A stretch of 64,000 nt of DNA from Corythucha ciliata (Eukaryota; Arthropoda; Insecta; Hemiptera; Tingidae), in contig CM075937.1 in assembly GCA_038030265.1 (NCBI GenBank), positions 40,342,198 through 40,406,197 on the forward strand, given 5' to 3'. Both the position numbers and the translations under genes were made by a program. This document shows, one piece after another, positions 12,918-23,000 of the stretch. The first letter of the stretch is position 1; each line of letters opens with the position of its first letter. The notes beneath the pieces were generated by a model. The model ran no database searches and was not told the origin of the DNA. It was given only the letters and a program-made list of their open reading frames with translations.

Positions 12918-13042
12918 CATTTTCAATTTACATAAAATTCCGCTCTGAAGCCGAGTATTTCCACCCTCTTCCCTTATCATATAATAATTCTGAGAAGACG
13001 GGTGGAAATGCTCGGCTTCAGAGCGGAATTTTATGCGAATGG
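12918..13042. mobile_element. Small palindromic MITE-like element, copy 1
   Basis: Inverted ends CATAAAATTCCGCTCTGAAG (12931) and CTTCAGAGCGGAATTTTATG (13016-13035) surround a short TATCATATAATAATTC-type centre. A second copy lies at 30115-30237 and a decayed one near 43455-43556. Confidence 0.8.
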
Positions 13043-14140
13043 AAGACGCTATAAATCAAGTAGGGTTCATAACTCAGCAACCTCTGCGAGAAAAAGTAAT
13101 TATTTCTAATTTGAGTGAAATTTCCTACCGAGATGAAAACGAGATGCAAATATAAATTACAAAATAACGAAAGAAAATGAAAGCGCGTGCCATCCAGCGT
13201 GTGAATGGAGAAACTAAAATCTTTCCAAATCACGACAAATATGAACTTTCCAGCCGCCTTTTAAATGGTGAAAAGGACCTTATAAATGATTATAATTATG
13301 ACCAAACCAAACCACCAAACAATCGTCGTTGATGTGTGGTGGGGGGGGGGGCATTCGTCACTCGCTAGAGTTTGTGACTAAGAGAGCAGAGAGGAATCGA
13401 ATGGATTGACTCATCATACTTGATGTATAATATCACAAATTCTGCATTCGAAACGAGGTTAAGGTGTTATACACAGACAAAAATGTGTGTGTATGTGTGT
13501 GTTCACTGTTCAGTGTTGTCTAATAACTTAATGAGGCAATCTTTTACATAAGATGAAAAAAGTTTGGTTCATTCCTGCGACCTGTGGCCATTGAAAAAAA
13601 CGAGTTTTCCTAACTGAAAAACTATCGGATGAATTTTCCCATATTTTTGCTTACACTCAGCCAGTAGCGATGTGAGTCGAGTCAGACTAGCGAGGGAGGG
13701 GCAAGCAAACTCATTGTACCGACCAAGGGATGCGATGGATTATGTCATTGTGTGTGTGTGGGGGGGGGGGTCAGTTATATTGAGCCCGCGTCGAGAAACT
13801 AAACGTACAATTCCCCCCACCCCTTCAGTACCATACCGATGTAGGGGCGAGGTGACGGACCGTCCTGGGGCCCCCACCAGAGAGGGCTACCGAAAAGCTT
13901 AAAGATGGAAAAATTAGGATTTTTAGGTTCCATGTTCATGGATGTAGATATGAAGTACGTAAAAATGAGTTTTGATGCGCAGTTGTATAGCGATATTGCC
14001 TCCTTTCGACGATTTTCAGTTCATCCTTTCTGGAGAATGGACCATAGCAGGTGTCAGGTGATCAGAAAAGAGTGTAGCTTATTATTTGATTTATACCTCA
14101 AAAGCGCTATTCTAAAGTCTCAAATTGTGATAAATTGAGC
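13043..14140. other. Unassigned DNA with a dispersed repeat copy
   Basis: No exon recognised. Contains a (GT)n tract near 13485-13502, poly-G runs near 13340 and 13760, and at about 13840-13910 a repeat ending in AAAAGCTTAAAGATGGAAAA. That ending recurs at 20180-20200 and 53712-53732. Confidence 0.4.
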
Positions 14141-15065
14141 CTTCTGGGGGTAACTTCGCGGATAAAATAGCAAAAAATACGCTGATCCCCTCAAGCGGAT
14201 AAAGTTGAGAAGACGCAGTAACAAAATTCTGTTCTTGGGGCAATTAACGCAGCGAAAAGTTCGAAAAAAGTGGTAATACATATTGAGTCTAAAACTGCGA
14301 AAAAGCGTTCATTCGTGGTTTCTCAATGCAACTTCCATACCAAAATTGACAACAAAAAAAACGCTGATTCAGTATACAGGCCACTTTACAGCTGAAATTT
14401 CGAAAAAAAAACGCTATTGTGCTGTTCTTTGACCAAGACCACGGTTGAAATCCGTCCTGGTGGTTTGCCTATTTGTAAACACAAAAAAGCGCCGATTCAA
14501 GGCTATAAAAGTGACAAAATCGCGGCTAAAATTGTGAAATTTTGAGAGGGGGGATACACCGCTAATTCGGGGCTAAAATTGAGAAATACTAATTCGCGGA
14601 TAACGTCTAGAAAAAACGTTAACTCAAGGATACAAATGAAAGAAATCCGCTAATTCGGGCTAAAATGGATGAAAATGCAGAGTCCCTGCTAAAATTTAGA
14701 AAAATGCTGATGCCAGCCCACAATTTAGGCAACTTGAGTGGGGGAAAAAATTGATAATGCGGGGCAAAAATGTTAAAAAATCGGCTAATTTGTGGCCAAT
14801 ATAGAGAAAAATCAATATATTTTGCGGCTAAAATTAATAAAACGCTAGTTTGCAGCTAAAAATGAGATAAAGAGTTAATTTCGCGGTTAAAATTGAGGAA
14901 AATCACTAATTCGCGGATAAAGGGTAGAAAAAATCTAATTCGCGGCTAAAATGCGAAAAAATTGAAAGTTGGCTAAATTGAGCAAAGGAGCTAATTGGCG
15001 AATGCAAATTAGATGTAGAAATAGCGCTAATTCGTGGCTAAATTAAGGGAAAATCCATAATTTAA
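14140..15065 (+). repeat. Family A degenerate short-unit array
   Basis: About 0.9 kb of diverged CTAATTCGCGGCTAAAATTG-type units in forward orientation, ending about 0.9 kb before the acyltransferase start codon. Confidence 0.8.
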
Positions 15066-15239
15066 CTCTTTGTAAAAATTATATTTCTTGTTTATTTAGT
15101 GACTAAATGGGCCTCATGGAGATTTCCGCCTCGGGCCCCATCAGGTGGATGTCCGCTAGTGCCTCCCTCTTGAGTAACTTATGAGCCATTTGCTGAAAAA
15201 TCAATTAAAATGCACTGACAATGCTTTTGTTTTCTATAG

Positions 15240-15363
15240 AGTTTTCATTTTGCTCGAAGACTGGTCAAGAGCGTCCAGCCGTACAAAAGTGTTTTGCGGG
15301 TTCTCAGTATCTCCGTGTGATGTGGACGGATGCTCCCTGCTACCGGACTAAGAAAATGCAAAG
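15240..15363 (+). CDS. Possible orphan exon, cysteine-rich, gene unknown
   Basis: A 124-nt stop-free block is preceded by a good acceptor (TTTTGTTTTCTATAG) and followed by a good donor (AAAG|GTAAAGT). It starts needing one base and ends with two bases of a codon. The translation includes FSFCSKTGQERPAVQKCF, then a WTDAPCY stretch, with three cysteines. Spacing loosely recalls extracellular cysteine modules such as adhesion-GPCR hormone-receptor domains, but that is a guess. No convincing in-phase acceptor joins it to the acyltransferase exon downstream, so its partner exons are unknown. Confidence 0.3.
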
Positions 15364-15967
15364 GTAAAGTACTGTAATGAGCGTTATTTAGCACACTTCC
15401 CTCTCCAATTGTTTGATAAACAAGGAGCGGATTCAGGCTGAGAAGGGGAAATTCACTTCAGCAGCTAAAGGACTGAAGGACAAAGTTGCACTTTTTCCGT
15501 CGTCCTACCATTAAGCTTATGTTAGTCTCCTAGAGCATGAATGAATTGTATTGGAACTCGTTCGTTTTCTCAGAAGAAAAACAATGCAAATTCGTATGCA
15601 AACCTGCTTGCGGCATATTTTTCAGACCGAGCCTAGGAAACTTAAGAAATGCTTTAAAGAAGAGCAGCAATCAGCCTACAAATAGATTGTAACTGAGGGA
15701 GGGGAAGGTATTGGTATATCTGTACAAGAGCGAAGACCTTGTAGTATCGCAAAATTAACTTTGTGCATCGTAATTGGCTTTACTTAAGTGGCTAACCGAG
15801 AAGAAAGTAGTCGTTTTTCAACATTAGCGACCGGAACCGATTTCAACGACCACAGAAATGAATTCGCGAAAAATGTAAGTAGCGCAATTCAAAATGTAAT
15901 TTCATTCGGGAGTAATACGAGGAATTTTACTAGGGAGGAAATCGTCGCCTCTTCGTTTCACACGATT

Positions 15968-17809
15968 ATGGCAAATGACACAGTGTGCTCAGTCGATGAC
16001 AGTCCGACCGTGTTCAATTGTTCCGCCCTCATTGGACTGTTTTTAGCGATATGCCTTCAAATTTCAGTTCTGACTAGTAAGGTAATGCTTGAATTAAGTA
16101 ATCCCCCCCCCCACTCTAAGACCTACTAAGACCAACACAAAACTTGTCCGATTTACTTTTAAAATAGGGCACCTCCGTACTATTTGCTCTCACGTGTACA
16201 ACCATCGCCCTGCTACTGTCTCCGTTCGTTATCTTCGGGAGTCTTTTGTTTTTCCTGATACGAGAAACGGTCGACTTCTCCATGCGTCACCACTCGGGAT
16301 ATCTTGGTCTTATGACCGGCTCGGACGCATTCTGGGCTTGGGACTGTCAGACGGCTCGAAGCGTCATAAACGTTCTCGCTTTTGTCGACTTTGGTCGATT
16401 TCCATCGGGTTCGAATGAACCGTTGCTTATAACGCGAGACGTGATCGAACGGAGAGTCATGAAAAGTGATTTGTTCAAATTTCATTGCAAAAAGGGGGTG
16501 TCTAGTTTGGGCTACTATTTTTGGGAACAAGCGGATATAAATGTAACGGACCACGTTAAATGGTGGAATTATGAGACTAGCACGAAAGAGAAGATCGAAC
16601 ACGCACTGTCTGAGATTGCTAACGAGCCTATATTTGACGACAGGTTGTTGTTTTACTCTAATTACTCGAAGTACTGTAATTGACAATTCAATGGTTTAAA
16701 GGTTATGGGAGGTTCGAGTTGGAAAAGAAACGCTCCGTGACAAATATCCAGTGGTTTTCAGAATTCATCACTCAGTTGGTGACGGTCACGCTCTAGTCAA
16801 ACTATTCACGGACAAAATGTCCGATAAAACACCTAACGTTAAAAGGAAGATAATTTTTCAAAGAAAACCGAGCAAACTTGAGAAACTAGTGACCGGAGAG
16901 TATAACCGTCATTTCATACACGCCGTTACAAGAACAGTGAATAAACTGTTGACTTACCTTTACACGATTGTCATTTGCCTATCGCAGTTCACTTGGGCCG
17001 ATGACGTCAACTCGCTGCATGGTCCTCGGCTGTCGGGTCAAAAAGTTGTCAAGTAATTATAATTTGTCTTTTAATAGCACTTGGTCCAGTAAATCACACT
17101 TACGTTACAGGTGGGCCAAAGGGGACTTGAATAAACTACGAATGGCGAGGCGTTACTTAAAATGTCGTTTCACCGACCTTATCCTGATGGCTGTATCAGA
17201 TTCTATGAAGAATTTATTCGATTGTCGAAGCGAAAACGTTGAAAATTTAACGATGGTACTTACAGCTCGCCTCAGTGCAGCAGAAGTTGACCTTACAAAC
17301 TCCTTCACGGTGGCCATGATGAAACTGCCAGTTTCAAGTTCCGGTGGCGGTAAATTTGGACAAATCCTGGAAGCCAACGAAAGGATTCGATCCTTACCCG
17401 ATTTCCAAGTCAATTATTGGCTGCTTCGAGTCGCTTGCACACTGTTACCCATGCAAATTTTGGGCAAAGTCCTTGAGAGCACGCAGTGTACCCTGGTTCT
17501 GAGTAACGTTCCCGGTCCAACCGATTCCAGGCTGTTGAATGGAAATCGAGTGGACGAGTTGATGTTTTGGCTGCCCAACAGAGACACGACAGGTTATAAA
17601 TATAATTGATTACGGTTATTATTTGGTAACTTGATTTGTATCATTTAGGTGTTGGGATATCGATATTTTCTTACGACGGCCAAATAACGTTCGGTTTATC
17701 AGCCGACAGGGCTTTGATAAACGATGCGGAAGGCCAACAAATTGTGGACGGTATTACAGAATCTATCGACCGTATTTATCGTCAAGTTGTAAAAACTGGA
17801 CGTTTATGA
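15968..17809 (+). CDS. WS/DGAT (WSD1-type) O-acyltransferase, 5 exons
   Basis: Exons are 15968-16081, 16168-16643, 16702-17052, 17111-17592 and 17649-17809; all junctions are GT-AG and in phase, giving 527 codons. The family joins a fatty acyl-CoA to a long-chain alcohol or diacylglycerol to make wax ester or triacylglycerol. The catalytic motif HHSVGDG is at residues 219-225 (HHxxxDG), preceded by the family's LWEV. WAKGDLNKLRMARRYLK (~315) begins the WSD1 C-terminal domain; SNVPGP is at 445-450 and an FSYDGQITFGL block is near the C-terminus. Residues ~19-70 contain two hydrophobic segments, so membrane attachment is likely. The open frame continues 60 codons upstream without an ATG; 15968 is the first ATG, but an upstream exon cannot be excluded. 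Substrate cannot be told from sequence. Confidence 0.9.
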
Positions 17810-17812
17810 ACA

Positions 17813-17818
17813 AATAAA
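17813..17818 (+). terminator. Polyadenylation signal of the acyltransferase gene
   Basis: AATAAA begins 4 nt after the TGA stop. It lies in the 19-nt gap before the stop codon of the convergent transporter gene, so the two mRNAs probably overlap at their 3' ends. Confidence 0.6.
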
Positions 17819-17828
17819 AAAAATAATT

Positions 17829-19157
17829 CTAGATCGCAAGATGTTGCCGTCTCTCCACATAGTCCCACGGTTCTTTTTTTACCGAACTGGCGAACAAGTA
17901 AAACGAGTTCAGTGAGTTAACAATCAAAAAGGTCAACCACGTGACATGCCGCCACTCATCGTGGAAATGATTCGGAGCGAGTCCACAGACGACGAGCGGT
18001 GCCAAACCGCCGATGAATGAGCCGCAGGCAAAACTTAAACAAACCAAGCGGAATTCGTAATGACGTGACAACTCTTGCAGATTCTGAGTGACGCTCGAAC
18101 AGAAAAATCCCAAAAAGCAACCTCCCATGATTAATATCCAGCAGGCTGTGTATGCTTCACAGGAGTTGTCCACAGCCAGTATTAAGAAAAGTGTGGGCAG
18201 AAAACTCGAGAGTGCTGTGTACAAACGTTTCCTTATAAAATTAGGAATATGATTAGTATACTGTTGGTAGTCGTCTACTAATCCGTGTGAAATAACAACG
18301 ACAGCGATGGAAAGAAATGAGAGACAAATTACAAGTCCTGTTTCCATCATGTCAAGTACAAGACACTCCTTTAGAAATTTTGGTAAACTTGTGTTGTACA
18401 GAACAACGACCCACACGTGTCCTGCCGTCGCTAGGCAAGCAACTCTAACTGCTTGTGACTTGAAAACTTCAATCCAGGGCATCGCCGTCAAACCAGCGCT
18501 ATTTTTAATTTCCGTTATTCCTTCCGCAGACCACAGGAAAAACCCAGCGATAAGTAGTCCTGAGACTCCAAAGAAGTAGAACGTTGTGAATGTGTTCCAC
18601 TTCATTGCCAAAACAAGTCCCGCTAAATAATAACTGAAAGCTCTGCCGGTGTAAAAAGCGCAGAATAATCCCCGTATGCTCCATCTTCTTATTCGATCCG
18701 GCTCTCCAAAAGCCATCATTACGTACAAACCGCACAACGTATACGCCTGAAAGGCACCAGCAACCAGTCTCACGATTGCAAAACCCGGGAGATGGATGAT
18801 AACCCAGGGCGTTGAAATAGACAACAACGAGCCACCGATCAGCATCGACGGAATGAGAAGTTTCCATTTGACTAATCGTCCCGCCTGTCCACAAGTCAAC
18901 AGTCCGATCATTTTGCCAACGTGAAACATGACATTGGGCAGAATTTGTTCACACTCGGTCCAGTCCAAGGTGGGTTTTCTCTTGTACCTATCGGTATCCC
19001 GTTCAGGATGAGGGCACTCGTTGATGTCGGTGGCGTTCTCGTGTCTTTGGACGGCGGTTAGACCCAGAGATGTCATCGGCCAAGCGACGAAATAAATAGG
19101 CGATAGAAATAGCGCTGCGAGATAAGAAGCAGCGAGTGAAAGTTTCCGACGATCCAT
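17829..19157 (-). CDS. SLC17-like major facilitator superfamily transporter, intronless
   Basis: A single open frame of 442 codons from the first ATG (19157); the frame is closed 13 codons upstream by TGA. It predicts about 12 membrane segments with a ~60-residue loop after segment 1 that carries a glycosylation site (NAT, Asn41). SLC17-like features are LDWTECEQ before segment 2, MPWIEVFKSQAVRV followed by a YNTSLPKFLKE block mid-protein, and EWRHVTWLT with a final KKEPWD. SLC17 proteins move organic anions such as phosphate, sialate or glutamate using ion gradients. This protein is divergent and lacks a clear loop 2-3 GxxxDRxGR motif, so substrate and exact subfamily are open. It is convergent with the acyltransferase. 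The lack of introns, unlike its neighbours, may mean a retrocopy. Confidence 0.75.
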   Translation of the reverse strand: MDRRKLSLAASYLAALFLSPIYFVAWPMTSLGLTAVQRHENATDINECPHPERDTDRYKRKPTLDWTECEQILPNVMFHVGKMIGLLTCGQAGRLVKWKLLIPSMLIGGSLLSISTPWVIIHLPGFAIVRLVAGAFQAYTLCGLYVMMAFGEPDRIRRWSIRGLFCAFYTGRAFSYYLAGLVLAMKWNTFTTFYFFGVSGLLIAGFFLWSAEGITEIKNSAGLTAMPWIEVFKSQAVRVACLATAGHVWVVVLYNTSLPKFLKECLVLDMMETGLVICLSFLSIAVVVISHGLVDDYQQYTNHIPNFIRKRLYTALSSFLPTLFLILAVDNSCEAYTACWILIMGGCFLGFFCSSVTQNLQELSRHYEFRLVCLSFACGSFIGGLAPLVVCGLAPNHFHDEWRHVTWLTFLIVNSLNSFYLFASSVKKEPWDYVERRQHLAI

Positions 19158-19242
19158 AACACCGGAGAAAAACGAGTTATATCCTTTCAACTTCAATCAC
19201 ATGGCCCATTTTTGATTTAACCCATTTTAAATAATGAAGTAG

Positions 19243-19920
19243 TAGGCCTATGACATACTGGGCGGTTTGCCGCGAGCGGGAAACCGCGCGTGGTTTTTTC
19301 CCGCGCCGCTCAGTATGTCACCTAGTTGCTGTTCCCGCGAAGTAGTGAGGAGAGAGAGGTATGACCAAGGAGAAAATTATTTCTCCACGAGTCCTCGTAA
19401 CACTAAACACTAAAATCGTAACACTAATCACTAAAAAAATAAAAATTAAACGTTTCTCATTTCACGCGTACGACAAATAATGTGGAAAATATAGGGTAGG
19501 TATTCTTGTCTGTTTACTCCTCTTACTTTCGAAATTCGCCAATCAAACCTTAGTATGTCTTCATTAATAATTAAAGCAAAAATAAATAAATCAGTAAATA
19601 AATAAATATTTAATAAAAATCACAACTTTTCCTCGAACAATTAACAGAAAAAAGAACCCATACACTAAAACCGCGTGCGGGAAACCGCCACAGTATGTCA
19701 TTGCTCATAGACGGGCCCTTGCTCTTCTCTAAAAAGAGGCACCGCTCGACCGCCGCGGGAAGAAAAAACCCGCTGGCATGTCGCGGGAGAAAATACCGCG
19801 GCGCGGCAAAAAACAGCAGCTAGGCGCGGTTTCTTCAGTTTTCAGTATGTCATCTCTCATCGAAACTCCACTGTTTGCGGGAAACCGCCGCGGCAAACCG
19901 CCCAGTATGTCATAGGCCTA
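19243..19920. mobile_element. GC-rich terminal-inverted-repeat element (MITE-like)
   Basis: The ends are exact inverted repeats of 31 bp beginning TAGGCCTATGACATACTGGG and continuing CGGTTTGCCGC. TAGGCCTA at each outer edge may be an 8-bp target duplication (itself a palindrome), leaving TIRs that start TGACATACTG. The same TGACATACTG or its complement recurs inside near 19311, 19690 and 19842, so the element is internally compound. GC-rich motifs such as CCGCGCCGC contrast with the AT-rich neighbourhood. It begins 86 bp upstream of the transporter start codon. No transposase was seen. Confidence 0.8.
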
Positions 19921-20084
19921 ACAACCTCCACGATCGGGAATTCAGAAGGGTATCAACGCGTCATCATGTTTTCAATAACACAATCATGATCAGCGTGGAT
20001 TTGTCACCCGTCTACCCCCTTGAAAAGACTAACTTCGACGGCATTTTTTTAAAAGCCAAATGACCGGTTTGTCATTTTTTTTTA

Positions 20085-20205
20085 GTACAGCTCTAGTGGG
20101 CCCAGGTAGGAGCGAGGGTGACACGGTCTCCCCTCCCACGCCGCTACCTCACCGCCACCAATCGGCTGGAGGCCCCCCAAAAGCTTAAAGATCAAAAACT
20201 TTGCA
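20085..20205. repeat. Dispersed repeat copy ending AAAAGCTTAAAGAT
   Basis: A GC-rich ~100 bp stretch that ends CCCCCCAAAAGCTTAAAGAT. Similar GC-rich blocks with the same ending occur at about 13840-13910 and 53640-53732, each directly followed by family A-like units. Confidence 0.5.
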
Positions 20206-20214
20206 TTTTTTAGA

Positions 20215-21545
20215 ATATTAACATGTGAAAAACTCGCTAATAAAAGTATAAAAAGCGCTATTTCGTGGCTGAAATTGAGAAAAAACTCTGATTCGCGGCT
20301 GAAAATGAGAAAAAAACTCTGTGATTTGTGGCTATAAAAATCGAGAAAAAGCGCTTATTCACAGCTGAAACTAAGAAAAGTCCAACAGGCGAATTTACGT
20401 TGCTAAAACTAGGGAAAAACGCTATTTCACGGGTGGAAGTGGAGAAAAACGCAAATTGACGGATAAAATGAAAAGAACTCTAATTCATGGCTAAAATGGA
20501 GAAAAAAGCTAATTTGCGGATAAAATTAAGAAGGCTGAGCTCTCGTTTGCACATAAAATTGAGATAGGTAAATGCTAATTCACTAATGGTGAATTTCACC
20601 GCCGCCGGGAGTTAGGTTGGGAGTTAACCAACTCTAACATTGTTTACATAAATTGTGACGCATTTTTTTCGTTAACTCTGAATTAACGGAACTCAAACTT
20701 TAACTCTCGGTGGTGAAGTCCACCGTAATTGGAGAAAAAGCGCGAATTCGCGGGTGTAGTAGAGGGCAACGCTAATTCACAGTTAAAATTGAGGAAAGGC
20801 TCTAACTCGTGGCTGAAATTGAGACAAAATGCTACAATTTGCGAGTATAAAAATGTAGAAAAAGAGCTAATTCACAGTTGAAATGGAGAAGACGCCAACA
20901 CACGAATTCTCTAGGCAACTTCGCGGTTGAAATGCTATTAAAACGCTAATTCATGAGTACAATTAGAGAGAAAAATGAGTTGAGAAAAACGCCAATTCAC
21001 GAATGGAATTAAGAAAATAAGCTAATTCCCAGCTATAATTGAAAAAGACCCCAAAATCGCGCCTGAAATTGAGAGAAAGCAATTTTCCGGGGCTAAAATG
21101 GAGAAAACCGCTAACTTGCGGCTAAAATTGTGATGAAGTGCTAAAATTTGCGTGTATATACGTGTTTGGGAAGAAGCGCTATTTCACACCTGATATTGAG
21201 AAAACACCACTTCGCGCCTGAAACGATAAAAACGCTAATTCTTGGATGAAATTAGAGAGAAAAATTAGTTCAGGGAAACGCCAATTCACGAATTCGCTGC
21301 TGCAATGAAGAAAAAGCGCTCATTCGCAGCTAAATTGGAGAAAAGGTATTAATTTACTGATTGAATAGAGGAAAACGCTAATTCAAGGCTAAAATTGAGA
21401 AAGAGCCCTAATCAGCTGCTGAAATTGGAAAAAAATGCTACCATGTGCAGCCATACAAATTATTGAGAAATCACCAACTCGCGAATTCTCTAGACAACTC
21501 CACAGCTAATTACAAATTATAGTTGTGAGAAACGCCAATTGGCGT
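20215..21545 (+). repeat. Family A degenerate short-unit array
   Basis: About 1.3 kb of diverged CTAATTCGCGGCTAAAATTG-type units in forward orientation, interrupted by a small palindromic insertion at 20586-20729. Confidence 0.8.
20586..20729. mobile_element. Small MITE-like palindrome inside family A
   Basis: The left end ATGGTGAATTTCACCGCCGC...GGGAGTTA pairs with the right end TAACTCTCGGTGGTGAAGTC...CACCGTAAT as an imperfect inverted repeat of about 30 bp. Family A units resume on both sides, which indicates insertion into a pre-existing array. Confidence 0.65.
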
Positions 21546-22010
21546 GATGGGGAGGGGTGGTGAAGGCGTCCTAAGACGGCACCAAATATTGGTAAACAGC
21601 CGCGAAGTTACATTTTTCAGGCCTGGATTCCACGAAATTACAATTTACAAGTTCATAGTCTTCATTTTCGCGTCTTTTTTTTTCAAGTTTCGTGCCTCTT
21701 ATTCCTATATTAGCCGCGGATGCCCGGGCGCTGCGTGTCCAGCGTGGTCACCCCAAAAGCGCCCCCAAAGCCGGCGACGAATAGCCGTGACTTTGTAACA
21801 TTGATGCCAAATACCCGTGAAATCAGAAGTTTCTCTGGCTCAATATCCGCGAAATTGGAAGCCACGGGATGAAATATCAATGAAATTGCAAGTTTTTGTA
21901 GGGAATCAAGAACAAAGATTGAAGAATAATGAATAAATAATAAAAGCTTATTCTCGATTTTAGCCAAATTTGTCTCCATACACCGCAAATTGGCGTTATT
22001 AATCAATTTT
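21545..22010. other. Junction between oppositely oriented family A arrays
   Basis: Mixed sequence with phrases such as GAAATTACAATTTACAAG and GAAATTGCAAGTTTTTG, resembling family C. No exon seen. Family A changes orientation across this stretch. Confidence 0.4.
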
Positions 22011-23000
22011 AGCCACCAATTAGCCCTTTTTTCAGAATAATTTGGACGCGAATCACCGTTTTAATGAATTTTTCGCAGTAATTTAGCAATTTTCACCCCT
22101 CCTATTCTTTAATTTGAGCTATTTCTCAATTTTAATCTAGAGTTGCATCTTAAAACCGAGAATTACGCCCATTTTCACCAACAAAATTGATCTCGTTTAA
22201 AGTTGATCGTGATTAGTTGCTAATAGCGACCCATATGAATTTTTATAAAAGTGTTTACATTGTAACTGTGATTAGTTGTTGATCTTGGTTTAAGAAGTTG
22301 GTGAAATCGGGCCTTAGTGTTTTTTCTTTTATGACAGGTTTGATTTTATTAATTTGTTGTATTTTTGACCTTTCGGACAAAAAGGTAAAAAATAAAACAA
22401 ATTAATTGGCGTTTTTCTTAATTTTAGGCACGAATTAGCCGGTTTTTCACTTTTTGTCTTGAATTAGCGCTTTTTCAATAATTTAACTCTTGAAACCGCG
22501 AATTAGCGCTTTAATTTAAGAGGCAAATTCGAATTTGTTTTCTTTTGTAGCGATGAATTAGCGCATTTTTTCGATTTTAGGCAAATTTGTTTCCAAGAAA
22601 CAGGAAATTATAGCAGCGTATTTTCACATTTTCTTCATATTAGCCACGAATTAAGGCTTTTTCACAGTCAGTCACAAATTACCGTTTTTCTCAATTTTAG
22701 CAGACAATTAGAATTTTTTCCCCCTTTCATATTCATAGATTGGTTTTTTATTTTCTCGATTTTAGGCAAAATTGTCCCCAATAACGGCAAACTAACGTTT
22801 TTTCGATTCAATTCCCGAATTAAAGTAATTTTTCTCAATTTTAGCTGCTAATTAGCGATTCGTCTAAATTTTTTCCACGTATTAGAGTTTTTTTTTTCTA
22901 TTTTTGGTGCGTTTTTCTCAACACCAAATTGGCAGTTTTTGTCACTTTTAGCAATGGATTAGCGCTTTTTCGCGATTTTAGCCCAATTTTTCCCAAGAAA
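22010..23000 (-). repeat. Family A array, reverse orientation
   Basis: Units read TTTTTCTCAATTTTAGC followed by CGCGAATTAGCG, the reverse complement of the array at 20215-21545. A 146-bp palindromic insertion lies at 22167-22312. Confidence 0.8.
22167..22312. mobile_element. Small MITE-like palindrome inside reversed family A
   Basis: The left end GCCCATTTTCACCAAC pairs with the right end GTTGGTGAAATCGGGC. The interior is GATTAGTTG-rich and partly self-complementary, and the array continues on both sides. Confidence 0.65.

Noticed and set aside
16213..16686. 157-codon minus-strand open frame across acyltransferase exon 2
   Set aside because: The plus strand encodes the acyltransferase with correct splice phases; the antisense frame has no features.
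17053..17078. An apparent 25-26 bp intron in the acyltransferase gene
   Set aside because: The first downstream AG gives an implausibly short intron. The later acceptor at 17110 gives a normal 58-bp GT-AG intron, the right phase, and the family motif KWAKGDL, so the anomaly disappears.
18307..18579. Open frames opposite or shifted to the transporter gene
   Set aside because: They are shadows of the 442-codon minus-strand frame, which has clear membrane segments and family motifs.
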